Below, piece by piece: positions 34,401 through 43,049 of a stretch of 56,770 nucleotides of DNA. The notes under the pieces were generated by a model. That model saw nothing but the letters and a program-made list of their open reading frames with translations, searched no databases and was not told where the DNA came from. This stretch comes from Candidatus Kapaibacterium sp. (GTDB lineage Bacteria > Bacteroidota > Ignavibacteria > Kapaibacteriales > JAEUSM01): assembly GCA_016788785.1 (NCBI GenBank), contig JAEUSM010000013.1:1-56770 (forward strand). Direction: 5' to 3'. Positions within the stretch are counted from its first letter, which is position 1. Each line of letters starts with the position of its first letter. The position numbers and the translations under genes are program-made.

Positions 34401-37400
34401 CGTATAATATGTAATGGATAACTAACTACTTCTGTCGGAGTTTGAACAACAATTCTATACACCCCATTAGAATATTTTGATAGATCAATGGTAAGTTTAA
34501 ATTTTGACATTCCTGATTGTAACAACATTGGTTCGAATTCAACAGGAGTCGTAATAGCTGAGCCAGTCACATCATATATTGTGATAGTATGAGTACCAAC
34601 TTCACGTGGAGTCACTTCCATACTTACATTTGAACTGGTGGGATTTGGATGAATCATTGTTGCTAAAACTGTAGAACCCATCAACAATCTATCACCACCA
34701 GCTTGACAAATAGAAATATCTAATTGTCCATCAATAATTGAATCTAATCCAACACCAGTCCATTGAACGCTTTCGAAAAGAAGAGGTGTAACCTCATTTC
34801 TACCTAAGAGGATATTTCCAACAATTTCAGTTATTACTGCATCTACTTGATCTCGAATTACAAGTCCAGTAATGACAAAGTCAACAATGCGTTTATTTCC
34901 AACCCTTTCAATAGAACGCAATGTTCCATTGGTAATTGATTGAGGGAAAAACAACGATGCATCAGCACTAACTCTTAAGAATAATGAATCTGTTTGAGTT
35001 GCAAAATTGGATATGTTTTGAACGGTTAATCTGACAGGAATTCGATAATTATTGAGTGATGGGTCAGCATCAACAATAATTGGAAGTTTTAGTGAAGCTC
35101 TCACTGGATTGACACCTGTTCCACGAATTGGAATTGCAACTACCGTCGAACAATATGCATTGTCTACAACAAATCGAATTGTATCATTATACACCATAGG
35201 TGTTCCAGTTGGAGTAAATCTCGCATCGAATGTTTCTGTTTCTCCAGGATTTAACGTTAATGGAAACGCTGCAAATGGTGAAACAGGAGAAACTACAAAA
35301 ACAGGAAATGCGTGGGATAAGCTTCTAATTGTAATTGGACTTTTACCGTTATTCGTAATTGTCAATGTTGTTGAAGACATTTGTGTAATTGTTACATTTC
35401 CAAAATCATGGAATCCACTTGTTGCTATTTGGAATGATTCATCAATGACTTCATAATACATTGCATATGACCCTCCTGCAAATTTTGGGTCATTAGAAAT
35501 TATGCGTAATGAATCTGTGTCTGTTAATGGGTCGAATAACACGTTTGGTTGTGTAATACGAACGATAACTCGAATAGAATCACCTGGAATGACTACTCCG
35601 TTCAAGGGAGAAACAACGGTAAAACGAGAGTTTTTATCAAAAAGAATTGATTGAATAATAAGGTTTGCTCCACCGATATTTTTGATATACATTGTATCCA
35701 ATTTGGAAACAGTATCGCAAGGTGGTGCAAAAATTACTTGCCTATCAGAAATTGTACTTAATTCTGTATTTGGTAACAAACGAATGATATTCCATGAAGA
35801 TTGGGAAAAAATATCTTGAGGAACTGCAGCATGAGGGTCTAGAACAACTCCGGTTGTACTGAGACAGGTTGAAAAATAATAGATGCTATCGTTACCAGGA
35901 AGAGTAATAGGTGCTTGCCAAACGCCATTTGCGTTTACGGTTGCAACCAATACAAAATCTGGTTGCGATTGATGAGACATATAAATGCTAATCAATCCAG
36001 TATTAATTCCTGAAAGTGTAATATTTCTCGTTTGAGTAAAGCGAGTAGAATCTGTCCAAACGCCAAAATTAGCACTTAGAGCTTGGTTGTCAGTTGTTAC
36101 AACTGCACCTGCAGGTCCATCTCTTCTGAATCGACCAGATGCTCCTTTAAATTCACCAGCACCACCTACAACGGAAATATTATTAGAAGTATTAGAAATC
36201 CGTGAACCGACAATAACATTCCCACCAGAACCACCACCACCACGACCGTTGGAAGAAGCTCCACCATCTCCACCATTCGCATTTATATTAAGACCAATTA
36301 ACTCAAATGTATGTACAGAAATTGCACCGCCACCTCCACCGCCGTTACCAGAGGAAGCCCAGTTTAAGCCATTTCCTTGTGGATTTCCTGAAGCACCACC
36401 AGAACCACCGCTCAGTGGAACTATATAAGAATTTCCGTGTGCTTTACCACCTGAATTTCTGTGACCAGGTCCATTTTCAACATTTCCACCAGCGCCACCA
36501 GATTCATTTTGTCTATTGCCAGAACCGCCACCAAATCCACCATTCATATCACAGGCTGCCCCATCATTACAACCTTCACCACTGGTACCAAAAGGATGGC
36601 CTGTACCACCTCCGGAACTTTCATAACCGGTTGTAACACCACCTTGTACACCATTGAGTGAAGAACTACCAAATTGTGCTGTTGAATTTACTACACCTGT
36701 TCCAACACCACCATTTTGGAATGTGTTAGAGCCTGTTTGATTTTTCCCGCCTCCACCACCACCTGTGTAACCGCTTCCACCAACATCTCCAGGGCAAGAA
36801 GTTCCAAAGACTCCAAAATCGCAAAATCTACCACCACCACCACCACCGCCAGGTCCACCGTTTATGGCTTGACCACTAACGTTGATGGTTGTACCAACTG
36901 CGTTGAGAGTGCCAGTACAAAGTAAAGTAAATGGCAAAAAACCTTGGTTTCCGGGAGTATTGGGGTCACAGTCACCAGTATTGACTGTATAGACATCGGG
37001 TGCAAAATTGGCATTTTCGATTATCATTGCACCACGTGGTGAGCGTTGTCCTAAAAGTCCTGCACCTAAAACACGTTCTGATATTAAATTAGCACTGAAT
37101 AAATCTGTAGGAATAAGGATATAAAAATTTTGTGGGGCAGATTGTTGACCAGCACGAGTTACCACTAACGGAACAACAAATTGTTGTTGCAAATTCTGCC
37201 ACATTGTGGAATTTGGTTTGACTGTTGGCTTGACAAACACATGAGCAGAAATCACTCTTCCATCCCATGAAACAGATGCAGGTCCAATGACAACTTTTGA
37301 TGTATCAGCAGGATTAAGAGTCCTAATTCCAATAGTAGATGTAGTCATATTTAGACCATCACTACCAAAAGTATTATTTGCACCAACAGGAGCAATAAAC

Positions 37401-37528
37401 TCAACATACGTCGCAAAATTTGGCGTTCCTACATCAGGAATCATATACGCAACTTGCGGTTGAGCAAGAGCGACATTGTGAAAAATTCCAAATAGAATTG
37501 CTATAAAAATATGTAATCGTAATTTCAT
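34397..37528 (-). CDS. Large Gly-rich secreted protein with T9SS sorting domain
   Basis: The 1043-residue protein has a signal peptide (ending VALAQ), then about 130 residues with an IPT-like beta domain, then a Gly-rich stretch (about 220-470) with many GGGGG and GGSGG runs and scattered Cys and Asn. Behind that come at least two choice-of-anchor D/ASPM-SPD-2-Hydin-type Ig domains (DFGNVTITQMSSTTLTITNNGKSPI near residue 720), and a T9SS type A tail (HPNPTSSNVSMEV, ending YPLHIIR). It is probably displayed on the cell surface; the Gly-rich part may form a fibrous or ice-binding-like sheet, which is inference. The gene is first of an ATGA-coupled pair with the OmpA protein. Confidence 0.85.
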   Translation of the reverse strand: MKLRLHIFIAILFGIFHNVALAQPQVAYMIPDVGTPNFATYVEFIAPVGANNTFGSDGLNMTTSTIGIRTLNPADTSKVVIGPASVSWDGRVISAHVFVKPTVKPNSTMWQNLQQQFVVPLVVTRAGQQSAPQNFYILIPTDLFSANLISERVLGAGLLGQRSPRGAMIIENANFAPDVYTVNTGDCDPNTPGNQGFLPFTLLCTGTLNAVGTTINVSGQAINGGPGGGGGGGRFCDFGVFGTSCPGDVGGSGYTGGGGGGKNQTGSNTFQNGGVGTGVVNSTAQFGSSSLNGVQGGVTTGYESSGGGTGHPFGTSGEGCNDGAACDMNGGFGGGSGNRQNESGGAGGNVENGPGHRNSGGKAHGNSYIVPLSGGSGGASGNPQGNGLNWASSGNGGGGGGAISVHTFELIGLNINANGGDGGASSNGRGGGGSGGNVIVGSRISNTSNNISVVGGAGEFKGASGRFRRDGPAGAVVTTDNQALSANFGVWTDSTRFTQTRNITLSGINTGLISIYMSHQSQPDFVLVATVNANGVWQAPITLPGNDSIYYFSTCLSTTGVVLDPHAAVPQDIFSQSSWNIIRLLPNTELSTISDRQVIFAPPCDTVSKLDTMYIKNIGGANLIIQSILFDKNSRFTVVSPLNGVVIPGDSIRVIVRITQPNVLFDPLTDTDSLRIISNDPKFAGGSYAMYYEVIDESFQIATSGFHDFGNVTITQMSSTTLTITNNGKSPITIRSLSHAFPVFVVSPVSPFAAFPLTLNPGETETFDARFTPTGTPMVYNDTIRFVVDNAYCSTVVAIPIRGTGVNPVRASLKLPIIVDADPSLNNYRIPVRLTVQNISNFATQTDSLFLRVSADASLFFPQSITNGTLRSIERVGNKRIVDFVITGLVIRDQVDAVITEIVGNILLGRNEVTPLLFESVQWTGVGLDSIIDGQLDISICQAGGDRLLMGSTVLATMIHPNPTSSNVSMEVTPREVGTHTITIYDVTGSAITTPVEFEPMLLQSGMSKFKLTIDLSKYSNGVYRIVVQTPTEVVSYPLHIIR

Positions 37529-37555
37529 AAAATTGGTTTATTTTGTAATAGTGTA

Positions 37556-37984
37556 CTATTCAATTATAGCAATACATTTCAACTCAACCGCAATTGGAGT
37601 AGGCAAAGCATTGATTTCTATTGTTGTTCTACATGCTTGAACTGCGGTAAAATATTCTGCATATAGTTTGTTAAATATAGGAAAATCTTTTTTCATATTC
37701 GTCAAAAAGACAGTTACATCTACAATATTTTCCCATTTCGAACCAGCATCTTCTAAAACATATCGAATGTTATCAAACACAGAAAGCGTTTGTATTGCTA
37801 TATCATAGTCAAGTATATTTCCTTGTTCATCCAAGGTAACTCCGGGTATAATGGTTGAACCTTTTTTGCGAGGTCCTACCCCTGAAATGAAAAGTAAATT
37901 CCCTACTCGACGCGCATGGGGATAGGCACCAACTGGGTCGGGTGCACGTTCGGAATTAAATGGTATAGTATACAGTGGGTTCAT
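37556..37984 (-). CDS. RidA/YjgF-family protein
   Basis: The 142-residue protein belongs to the RidA group, small trimers that often hydrolyse reactive enamines/imines. Visible marks: GAYPHARRVGNLLFISG, GVTLDEQGNILDYDIAIQT, and IEINALPTPIAVELKCIA at the end. The Arg-x-x-x-E pattern of true RidA (…CRTTIEI…) is present. The extended GVGPRKKGSTIIPG loop suggests a member near the 2-aminomuconate deaminase subfamily rather than canonical RidA. Its ATG overlaps the upstream acyltransferase stop codon (ATGA). Confidence 0.85.
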   Translation of the reverse strand: MNPLYTIPFNSERAPDPVGAYPHARRVGNLLFISGVGPRKKGSTIIPGVTLDEQGNILDYDIAIQTLSVFDNIRYVLEDAGSKWENIVDVTVFLTNMKKDFPIFNKLYAEYFTAVQACRTTIEINALPTPIAVELKCIAIIE

Positions 37985-38727
37985 TGTGGTATTCCTCTCA
38001 TTTGATCATATTTCTTTTCAATGGACATTTTCCCTTGGAAAAGGACAGAAAAGTCATTGTATTGTTGTTGTAATATAGCTTCTTTTAAATTTGAATTTAC
38101 TTCAGTGAGTATTTCTTCTAATTGTTTTGTAATCCAAGGTAATTTTGAAGTATCATTCCACTCCATTATCGTTCCTGAGCCTATAGAAATAAAACATTCC
38201 GGTTGTTCTTCTCGCAAAAAATAGTATTGCATTGCAATCGGAACCATCAAAAGTTTTTTTGATTTTTTGAGTAAGATTGAAAGTCCCGGTTGCAAATCCA
38301 ATGGCATCAGTTCTTGATTTCGCAAGGTTCCTTGAGGGAACATCCACAAAGCCTGAGCATTTTCTCGTAATTCATCAGAGGCATACTGCAAAGAACGTAA
38401 CGATGAAAGTGGATTGTCTCCTTTGACGCTGAACATTCCAATCTTTCGAAAAAAACCGTATCGTTGTAATTGTCGCTCTTCCATCATTCCGATTGCATGA
38501 AGACGAAAAGTTTTGAGCGATAAAACTATCGTAATGATTGCATCCCACCAAGAAAAATGGGTGCAAAAGAACACAATAGGTATTCCATGTTTTTTTTGAT
38601 CTTCAATTGCGTCCAATACATTTTTTTCACCACGAAGGTACCCTCGGAAAAAGGATTTTTTCAATCGACGGAAAAAATACCAACCTAACATTTTTTTCCA
38701 AATGGGAGAATGCTGTGCAGTTATCAT
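37981..38727 (-). CDS. Lysophospholipid acyltransferase (PlsC-like)
   Basis: The 248-residue protein carries the acyltransferase HX4D motif in THFSWWDAI and the FPQGTLRN substrate motif, which together place it in the PlsC/LPLAT superfamily. It is expected to move acyl groups onto lysophospholipid or an aminolipid at the inner membrane. No signal peptide is seen; the N-terminus is amphipathic and basic. It lies 3 bases after the ABC permease gene, in one leftward operon with the ABC-2 exporter and RidA. Confidence 0.85.
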   Translation of the reverse strand: MITAQHSPIWKKMLGWYFFRRLKKSFFRGYLRGEKNVLDAIEDQKKHGIPIVFFCTHFSWWDAIITIVLSLKTFRLHAIGMMEERQLQRYGFFRKIGMFSVKGDNPLSSLRSLQYASDELRENAQALWMFPQGTLRNQELMPLDLQPGLSILLKKSKKLLMVPIAMQYYFLREEQPECFISIGSGTIMEWNDTSKLPWITKQLEEILTEVNSNLKEAILQQQYNDFSVLFQGKMSIEKKYDQMRGIPQ

Positions 38728-38730
38728 CGG

Positions 38731-40074
38731 TTAATTCTTTTGAAAAATCCACTTGAACATTTCGCCTAAGGTCACTTTTTTTCCGTACATCAATATTCCA
38801 ATTCTGTAAATTTTTGCAGCAGCCCTCACAAACACAAAAAACATTGCAATCATTCCAACATACGATGCTATAATTTGCCATACTGGAACTTCCGAAACTG
38901 CTACTCGCACTACCATGAGTGTTGGTGAAAAGAATGGAATCAAAGATAAAATCACGGACATTGTCCCATTCGGATCCATCACCACATTCATCATCAAAAG
39001 TACAGGAATGATAATTGGAATCATAATCGGACCCTGCAATTGTTGTGCGTCTGACTCTTGGTCAACAGCAGCTCCAACTCCTGCAAAGAGCGATGAATAC
39101 ATAAAGTATCCAACAACAAAATTTCCTAGAAAAACAAACACCAAAAGAGGTGATATAGTTGGTATTTGGAATCCTCCAATAGATGGAGTAAGTACTGAAG
39201 GAGTAGCTCCCATCATTCCGTTCATACCTTGCATTTTGGATTGGGAAAGTGCAGAAACCATTTCTGGGCTTGGCGTAACTGTCATTCCTGGTATTAATGC
39301 CAATACTAAAGGAATAACAATACCCAAAACCAAAACCATCGATATCCATAACAATATTTGGAAAAGACCAACAGAACCAATACCAATTATTTTGCCTAAC
39401 ATCAATTGAAATGGAGTTACTGAAGATGCCATCACTTCTACAATTCTATTGGCTTTTTCTTCTATCACTCCTCTTGAAACATACATACCGTACAGTAATA
39501 TCATTATATATATCAGCATTCCTGCGACATAACCAATGGCGGCTAATTCTTTCGTTTGGTAATTTTCAATTCCTTTTGTAGATATTTTTTTGACATCGAC
39601 AGTAATTTTAGCATTGATATCTTTCAAAACAGTCGAATCAATTCCAGATTGTTTCATTCGTACATTCCGAACGGTCTTTTCAAGTGAATTTTCTATTGAT
39701 TCCACTTGAGTTAACGAACCTGCTGTATTAGAAAAATACTGGATTGTTTTTAAAGAGTCTATAGTTGTCGGTATTACTATATACCCATCAATTTTTGATT
39801 CTTTTACCAAAGATTGTAGTGAATCAATACTAAGAGTTGAATTAAAATAGGTCGAAGGGTCTGAATGCACCAATTGTTTTGAAACTTCTGTATTTTGATC
39901 AACAATTGCTATAGACTTTTTCGTAGTATCAGATGCTAAAAGTGCTACTACAATTGGAACGACAATCAACATCATCATTCCTACAGGTGCAAGAAATGTC
40001 GAAAGGATGAAACCTTTAGATTTGACCTTTGCTAAAAACTCATGTCGAATGATGATAAATATTTTCGACTTCAT
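38731..40074 (-). CDS. ABC-2 transporter permease (NatB-like)
   Basis: The 447-residue membrane protein has an N-terminal helix (about 22-48), a large extracytoplasmic domain (about 50-190), and a cluster of about five helices in the C-terminal half, the layout of ABC-2/NatB permeases. A Gly/Met/Pro-rich loop (about 275-310, SKMQGMNGMMGATPSVL) is unusual. Its ATG overlaps the stop codon of the ATPase gene. Together they form a sodium- or drug-type exporter; the substrate is not known. Confidence 0.87.
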   Translation of the reverse strand: MKSKIFIIIRHEFLAKVKSKGFILSTFLAPVGMMMLIVVPIVVALLASDTTKKSIAIVDQNTEVSKQLVHSDPSTYFNSTLSIDSLQSLVKESKIDGYIVIPTTIDSLKTIQYFSNTAGSLTQVESIENSLEKTVRNVRMKQSGIDSTVLKDINAKITVDVKKISTKGIENYQTKELAAIGYVAGMLIYIMILLYGMYVSRGVIEEKANRIVEVMASSVTPFQLMLGKIIGIGSVGLFQILLWISMVLVLGIVIPLVLALIPGMTVTPSPEMVSALSQSKMQGMNGMMGATPSVLTPSIGGFQIPTISPLLVFVFLGNFVVGYFMYSSLFAGVGAAVDQESDAQQLQGPIMIPIIIPVLLMMNVVMDPNGTMSVILSLIPFFSPTLMVVRVAVSEVPVWQIIASYVGMIAMFFVFVRAAAKIYRIGILMYGKKVTLGEMFKWIFQKN

Positions 40075-41000
40075 TCTGTGACTCCATTTTGAGTAAATTC
40101 ATTCTCTTTTACTACCTTTATAAATATGTCATGTAATGTAGGCTCGATTAATTCAAAGCGTTTTATTTCCACAACTTCAATTGCTTTGACTAAAAATTCT
40201 TTTTGTTTTTCTACAGTTGGTAACCCTACAATCAAGCTATCCTTCTGTTTGCCAAGTATTTCTATACCTTCTATGGTATCAACAAAATCAGAATCACCTT
40301 CAAATTTCAGTTTAAATGAATTTGTCACATACTGTTTTTTTATAGATTGGACATTTCCTTTGAGAATACAATGTCCCTTATTAATGAGAGCAAAAGATTC
40401 ACATAGCTTTTCCACTTGCTCCATTTGATGGGTAGAGAGGATGATTGTTTTACCTTGTTGTTGCAATTCTAATATAATATCAATAAACAACTGAACATTT
40501 AAAGGATCCAAACCAGAAAATGGTTCGTCTAAAACCAACAACGAAGGGTTGTGCAAAATTGTCGTGATAAACTGAACTTTCTGCTGCATTCCTTTCGAAA
40601 GTTCGTTGATTTTCTTTTGCTTCCATGTTTCTGCACCCATACGTTCCAACCAAAAATCCATAGCAATAAAAGCTTCTTTTTTGGTCATACCTTTTAACTC
40701 AGCAAAATACCGTATTTGGTCTTGCACACTTTGTTTACGGTATAAACCTCGTTCTTCGGGCAAATACCCAATGTTATTTTTGTCATCTTCATTGAGAAGT
40801 TGATTGTTAAATCGGATAGTTCCACTATCTGGAGCAAAAATATTCGTTATCATTCGAATAAGTGTTGTTTTTCCTGCACCATTTGGACCTAATAGACCAA
40901 AAATAGTCCCCTTTTCAATAGATAGAGAAATGTTGTTTGAGGCAGTGTAAGTACCAAACTTTTTCACAACTGAATCTATCGTAATCAACGCTTCTTGCAC
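40071..41000 (-). CDS. ABC transporter ATP-binding protein (NatA-like)
   Basis: The 309-residue ATPase has Walker A GPNGAGKTT (about 38-46), signature LSKGMQQKVQ, Walker B LLVLDEPFSGLDP, and the switch histidine STHQ. The C-terminal 80 residues are the extra domain typical of ABC-2 partners of this group. It powers the permease encoded next to it (ATGA overlap). First gene of a four-gene leftward operon (ATPase, permease, acyltransferase, RidA), divergent from mutL. Confidence 0.93.
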   Translation of the reverse strand: MQEALITIDSVVKKFGTYTASNNISLSIEKGTIFGLLGPNGAGKTTLIRMITNIFAPDSGTIRFNNQLLNEDDKNNIGYLPEERGLYRKQSVQDQIRYFAELKGMTKKEAFIAMDFWLERMGAETWKQKKINELSKGMQQKVQFITTILHNPSLLVLDEPFSGLDPLNVQLFIDIILELQQQGKTIILSTHQMEQVEKLCESFALINKGHCILKGNVQSIKKQYVTNSFKLKFEGDSDFVDTIEGIEILGKQKDSLIVGLPTVEKQKEFLVKAIEVVEIKRFELIEPTLHDIFIKVVKENEFTQNGVTE

Positions 41001-41098
41001 TTGTACCCTTTTTATTTATAGAATAGAAAGATTGAAAACAAAATTTTGACGGTATAGACGTCTGTATTCGTTTATAGTGAAAATTTGTTTTCTATTCT

Positions 41099-42982
41099 AT
41101 GCATCTAACCACTCCTACATCGACTATTCAAATACTTCCAGAGGTTATAGCAAACCAAATTGCTGCTGGTGAAGTGGTGCAAAGACCCGAATCTGTGGTC
41201 AAAGAATTAGTCGAAAATTCCATTGATGCAGGAGCTACCGAAATTACCGTTGTAGTTAAAAACGCTGGAAAAAGTCTCATTCACATCATCGACAATGGCA
41301 AAGGAATGAACAAAGAGGATTTGTCCTTAGCATGTCGTCGTCACGCAACCAGTAAGATTTCCACCATTGATGATTTATATAGAATATCCACATTAGGGTT
41401 TCGTGGTGAGGCTCTTGCTTCAATATGTTCTGTTGCTCAAGTCGAAATTCGTACGTGTCGTGAAAGTGATTCACATGGATGGAAACTAACTGTTGATGGA
41501 ACATCAGAACAGAAAATCGAACCTTTTCCTTGTGAACGAGGAACGCAAATTTTTATTCGTAACATCTTTTTCAATATTCCTGCACGAAAAAAATTCTTAC
41601 GTTCTGATTTGAGTGAATTTCGGTATATTTCCGAAACAATGATGAAATTTGCTTTGGCAAGACCCGATATTCGCTTTGTTTTCTACGATGGTGACTCGAA
41701 AATTTTCGATGTTAAAGCTGAATCAATGCAGGAACGTGTCCTGTCAATTTTGGGGTCAGATGTCGAAAAGGCTCTCATTCCAATTGAGTTTGAAAATACT
41801 ATACTTTCTATAAAAGGATTTGTTGGTGAACCACGTTTAGCACGTCAATCTCGCGGTTTGAGACAATTATTTTATCTTAATGGTCGGCATATCATCAGCA
41901 AAACGTTGAACTATGCAGTTTTTTCTGTGTTCGAACATTTGATTGAAAAAAATTCCTATCCACTTTTTGTATTGTTCATTTCGCTTGACCCAGAAAAAGT
42001 AGATGTGAATGTACATCCTCAAAAACACGAAGTGAAATTTGACGATGAACGCTCTATCTTTTCAGCAATAAATCTTGCTGTTTCTCAAGCCTTAGCAAAA
42101 GTGCATTTGATACCAACAATCCAATTGCAAGAACAAACAGCACAATTGCCCTTTGTAGCCCAACGTCCGGACAATCAGTTTTTGGTGAACAAATTGACTG
42201 GCGAAATCATAGAACCCACTACTAATCATACTGAACAATTTCAGCAATATACCGATTCATTTGCCTCAGAACGTTCGATAACCAATGCAACCATAACACC
42301 TCGTGCAAACCACTTTTTAACGCCAACTTCTTCAGCCTTTGACAGTTTGTTTCAAGGAAATACAACGCAGTTAAATGCTACACAACAACAACCAAATGAC
42401 GGATTCGAAGCGTCAAAAAAATCCTACTTTCAACTTCACCAAAAATACATAGTTGTTGAAAATCCGGAAGGAATGATGATAGTTGATCAGCACGCTGCAC
42501 ACGAGCGAATACTGTACGAAAAAGCGTTACAAATGATGAATCGTGAGTTTTCCCAATCACAACGACTGTTGTTCCCTGAAGAAAAAACCGTTTCAGCATC
42601 AGAGGCGAGTTACATCAAAGAATTACAATCAGAATTAGAAGCATTGGGCTTTGAATTTACATTTTTAAGCGATACAACTATCGAAGTTACTGGAGTCCCT
42701 GCCGATATTCCTTCTGGTGAAGAACACTCAGCATTACTTGAAATCATCGATACTTACAGCGAATACGAAAAAATTGCACCATCAGCTCGACGTGAAAACC
42801 TTGCAGCATCCTTCGGTTGCAAAACCGCCCTCAAAACCGGCAAAGTTCTCTCCATTCCCGAGATGACCCAACTCGTCGACGACCTATTCAAAACCTCAAT
42901 GCCTTACGTCTGCCAACACGGTCGCCCCATCATTCTCGACTTCCCTCTCAAAGAACTCGACAAACGTTTCGGAAGAACGTGA
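41099..42982 (+). CDS. mutL: DNA mismatch repair protein MutL
   Basis: MutL links mismatch recognition by MutS to strand removal. The 627-residue protein has the GHKL ATPase with IAAGEVVQRPESVVKELVENSIDAGA (about 19-44), DNGKGM, and TLGFRGEALASI, then a linker, and a C-terminal dimer domain with the endonuclease motif DQHAAHERILYE (about 462-473). The last 160 bases (42821-42980) are unlike the rest: 81 of 160 are G or C and most codons end in C, against 46 of 120 in 42601-42720. This fits replacement of the gene's end by foreign DNA together with the downstream cassette. Confidence 0.96.
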   Translation: MHLTTPTSTIQILPEVIANQIAAGEVVQRPESVVKELVENSIDAGATEITVVVKNAGKSLIHIIDNGKGMNKEDLSLACRRHATSKISTIDDLYRISTLGFRGEALASICSVAQVEIRTCRESDSHGWKLTVDGTSEQKIEPFPCERGTQIFIRNIFFNIPARKKFLRSDLSEFRYISETMMKFALARPDIRFVFYDGDSKIFDVKAESMQERVLSILGSDVEKALIPIEFENTILSIKGFVGEPRLARQSRGLRQLFYLNGRHIISKTLNYAVFSVFEHLIEKNSYPLFVLFISLDPEKVDVNVHPQKHEVKFDDERSIFSAINLAVSQALAKVHLIPTIQLQEQTAQLPFVAQRPDNQFLVNKLTGEIIEPTTNHTEQFQQYTDSFASERSITNATITPRANHFLTPTSSAFDSLFQGNTTQLNATQQQPNDGFEASKKSYFQLHQKYIVVENPEGMMIVDQHAAHERILYEKALQMMNREFSQSQRLLFPEEKTVSASEASYIKELQSELEALGFEFTFLSDTTIEVTGVPADIPSGEEHSALLEIIDTYSEYEKIAPSARRENLAASFGCKTALKTGKVLSIPEMTQLVDDLFKTSMPYVCQHGRPIILDFPLKELDKRFGRT

Positions 42983-42987
42983 GGGGA
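42938..42987 (+). repeat. Flanking repeat, intact copy: 3' end and stop codon of mutL
   Basis: This segment, from GACTTCCC to the bases after the TGA stop, matches 48565-48613 at about 41 of 50 aligned positions, with identical blocks such as CTCAAAGAA and ACAAACG. The two copies frame the four-gene McrBC/GCGC cassette. Confidence 0.7.
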
Positions 42988-43049
42988 TTGACGTTTATTG
43001 TCTTTAACAAACTTATATTGCATTCTTTTATTATCAATATTTCAAACTT

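Noticed and set aside
36087-36661. Pro/His-rich open frames opposite the Gly-rich gene
   Set aside because: Gly-rich codons read on the other strand give long Pro/His/Ser-rich frames without meaning.
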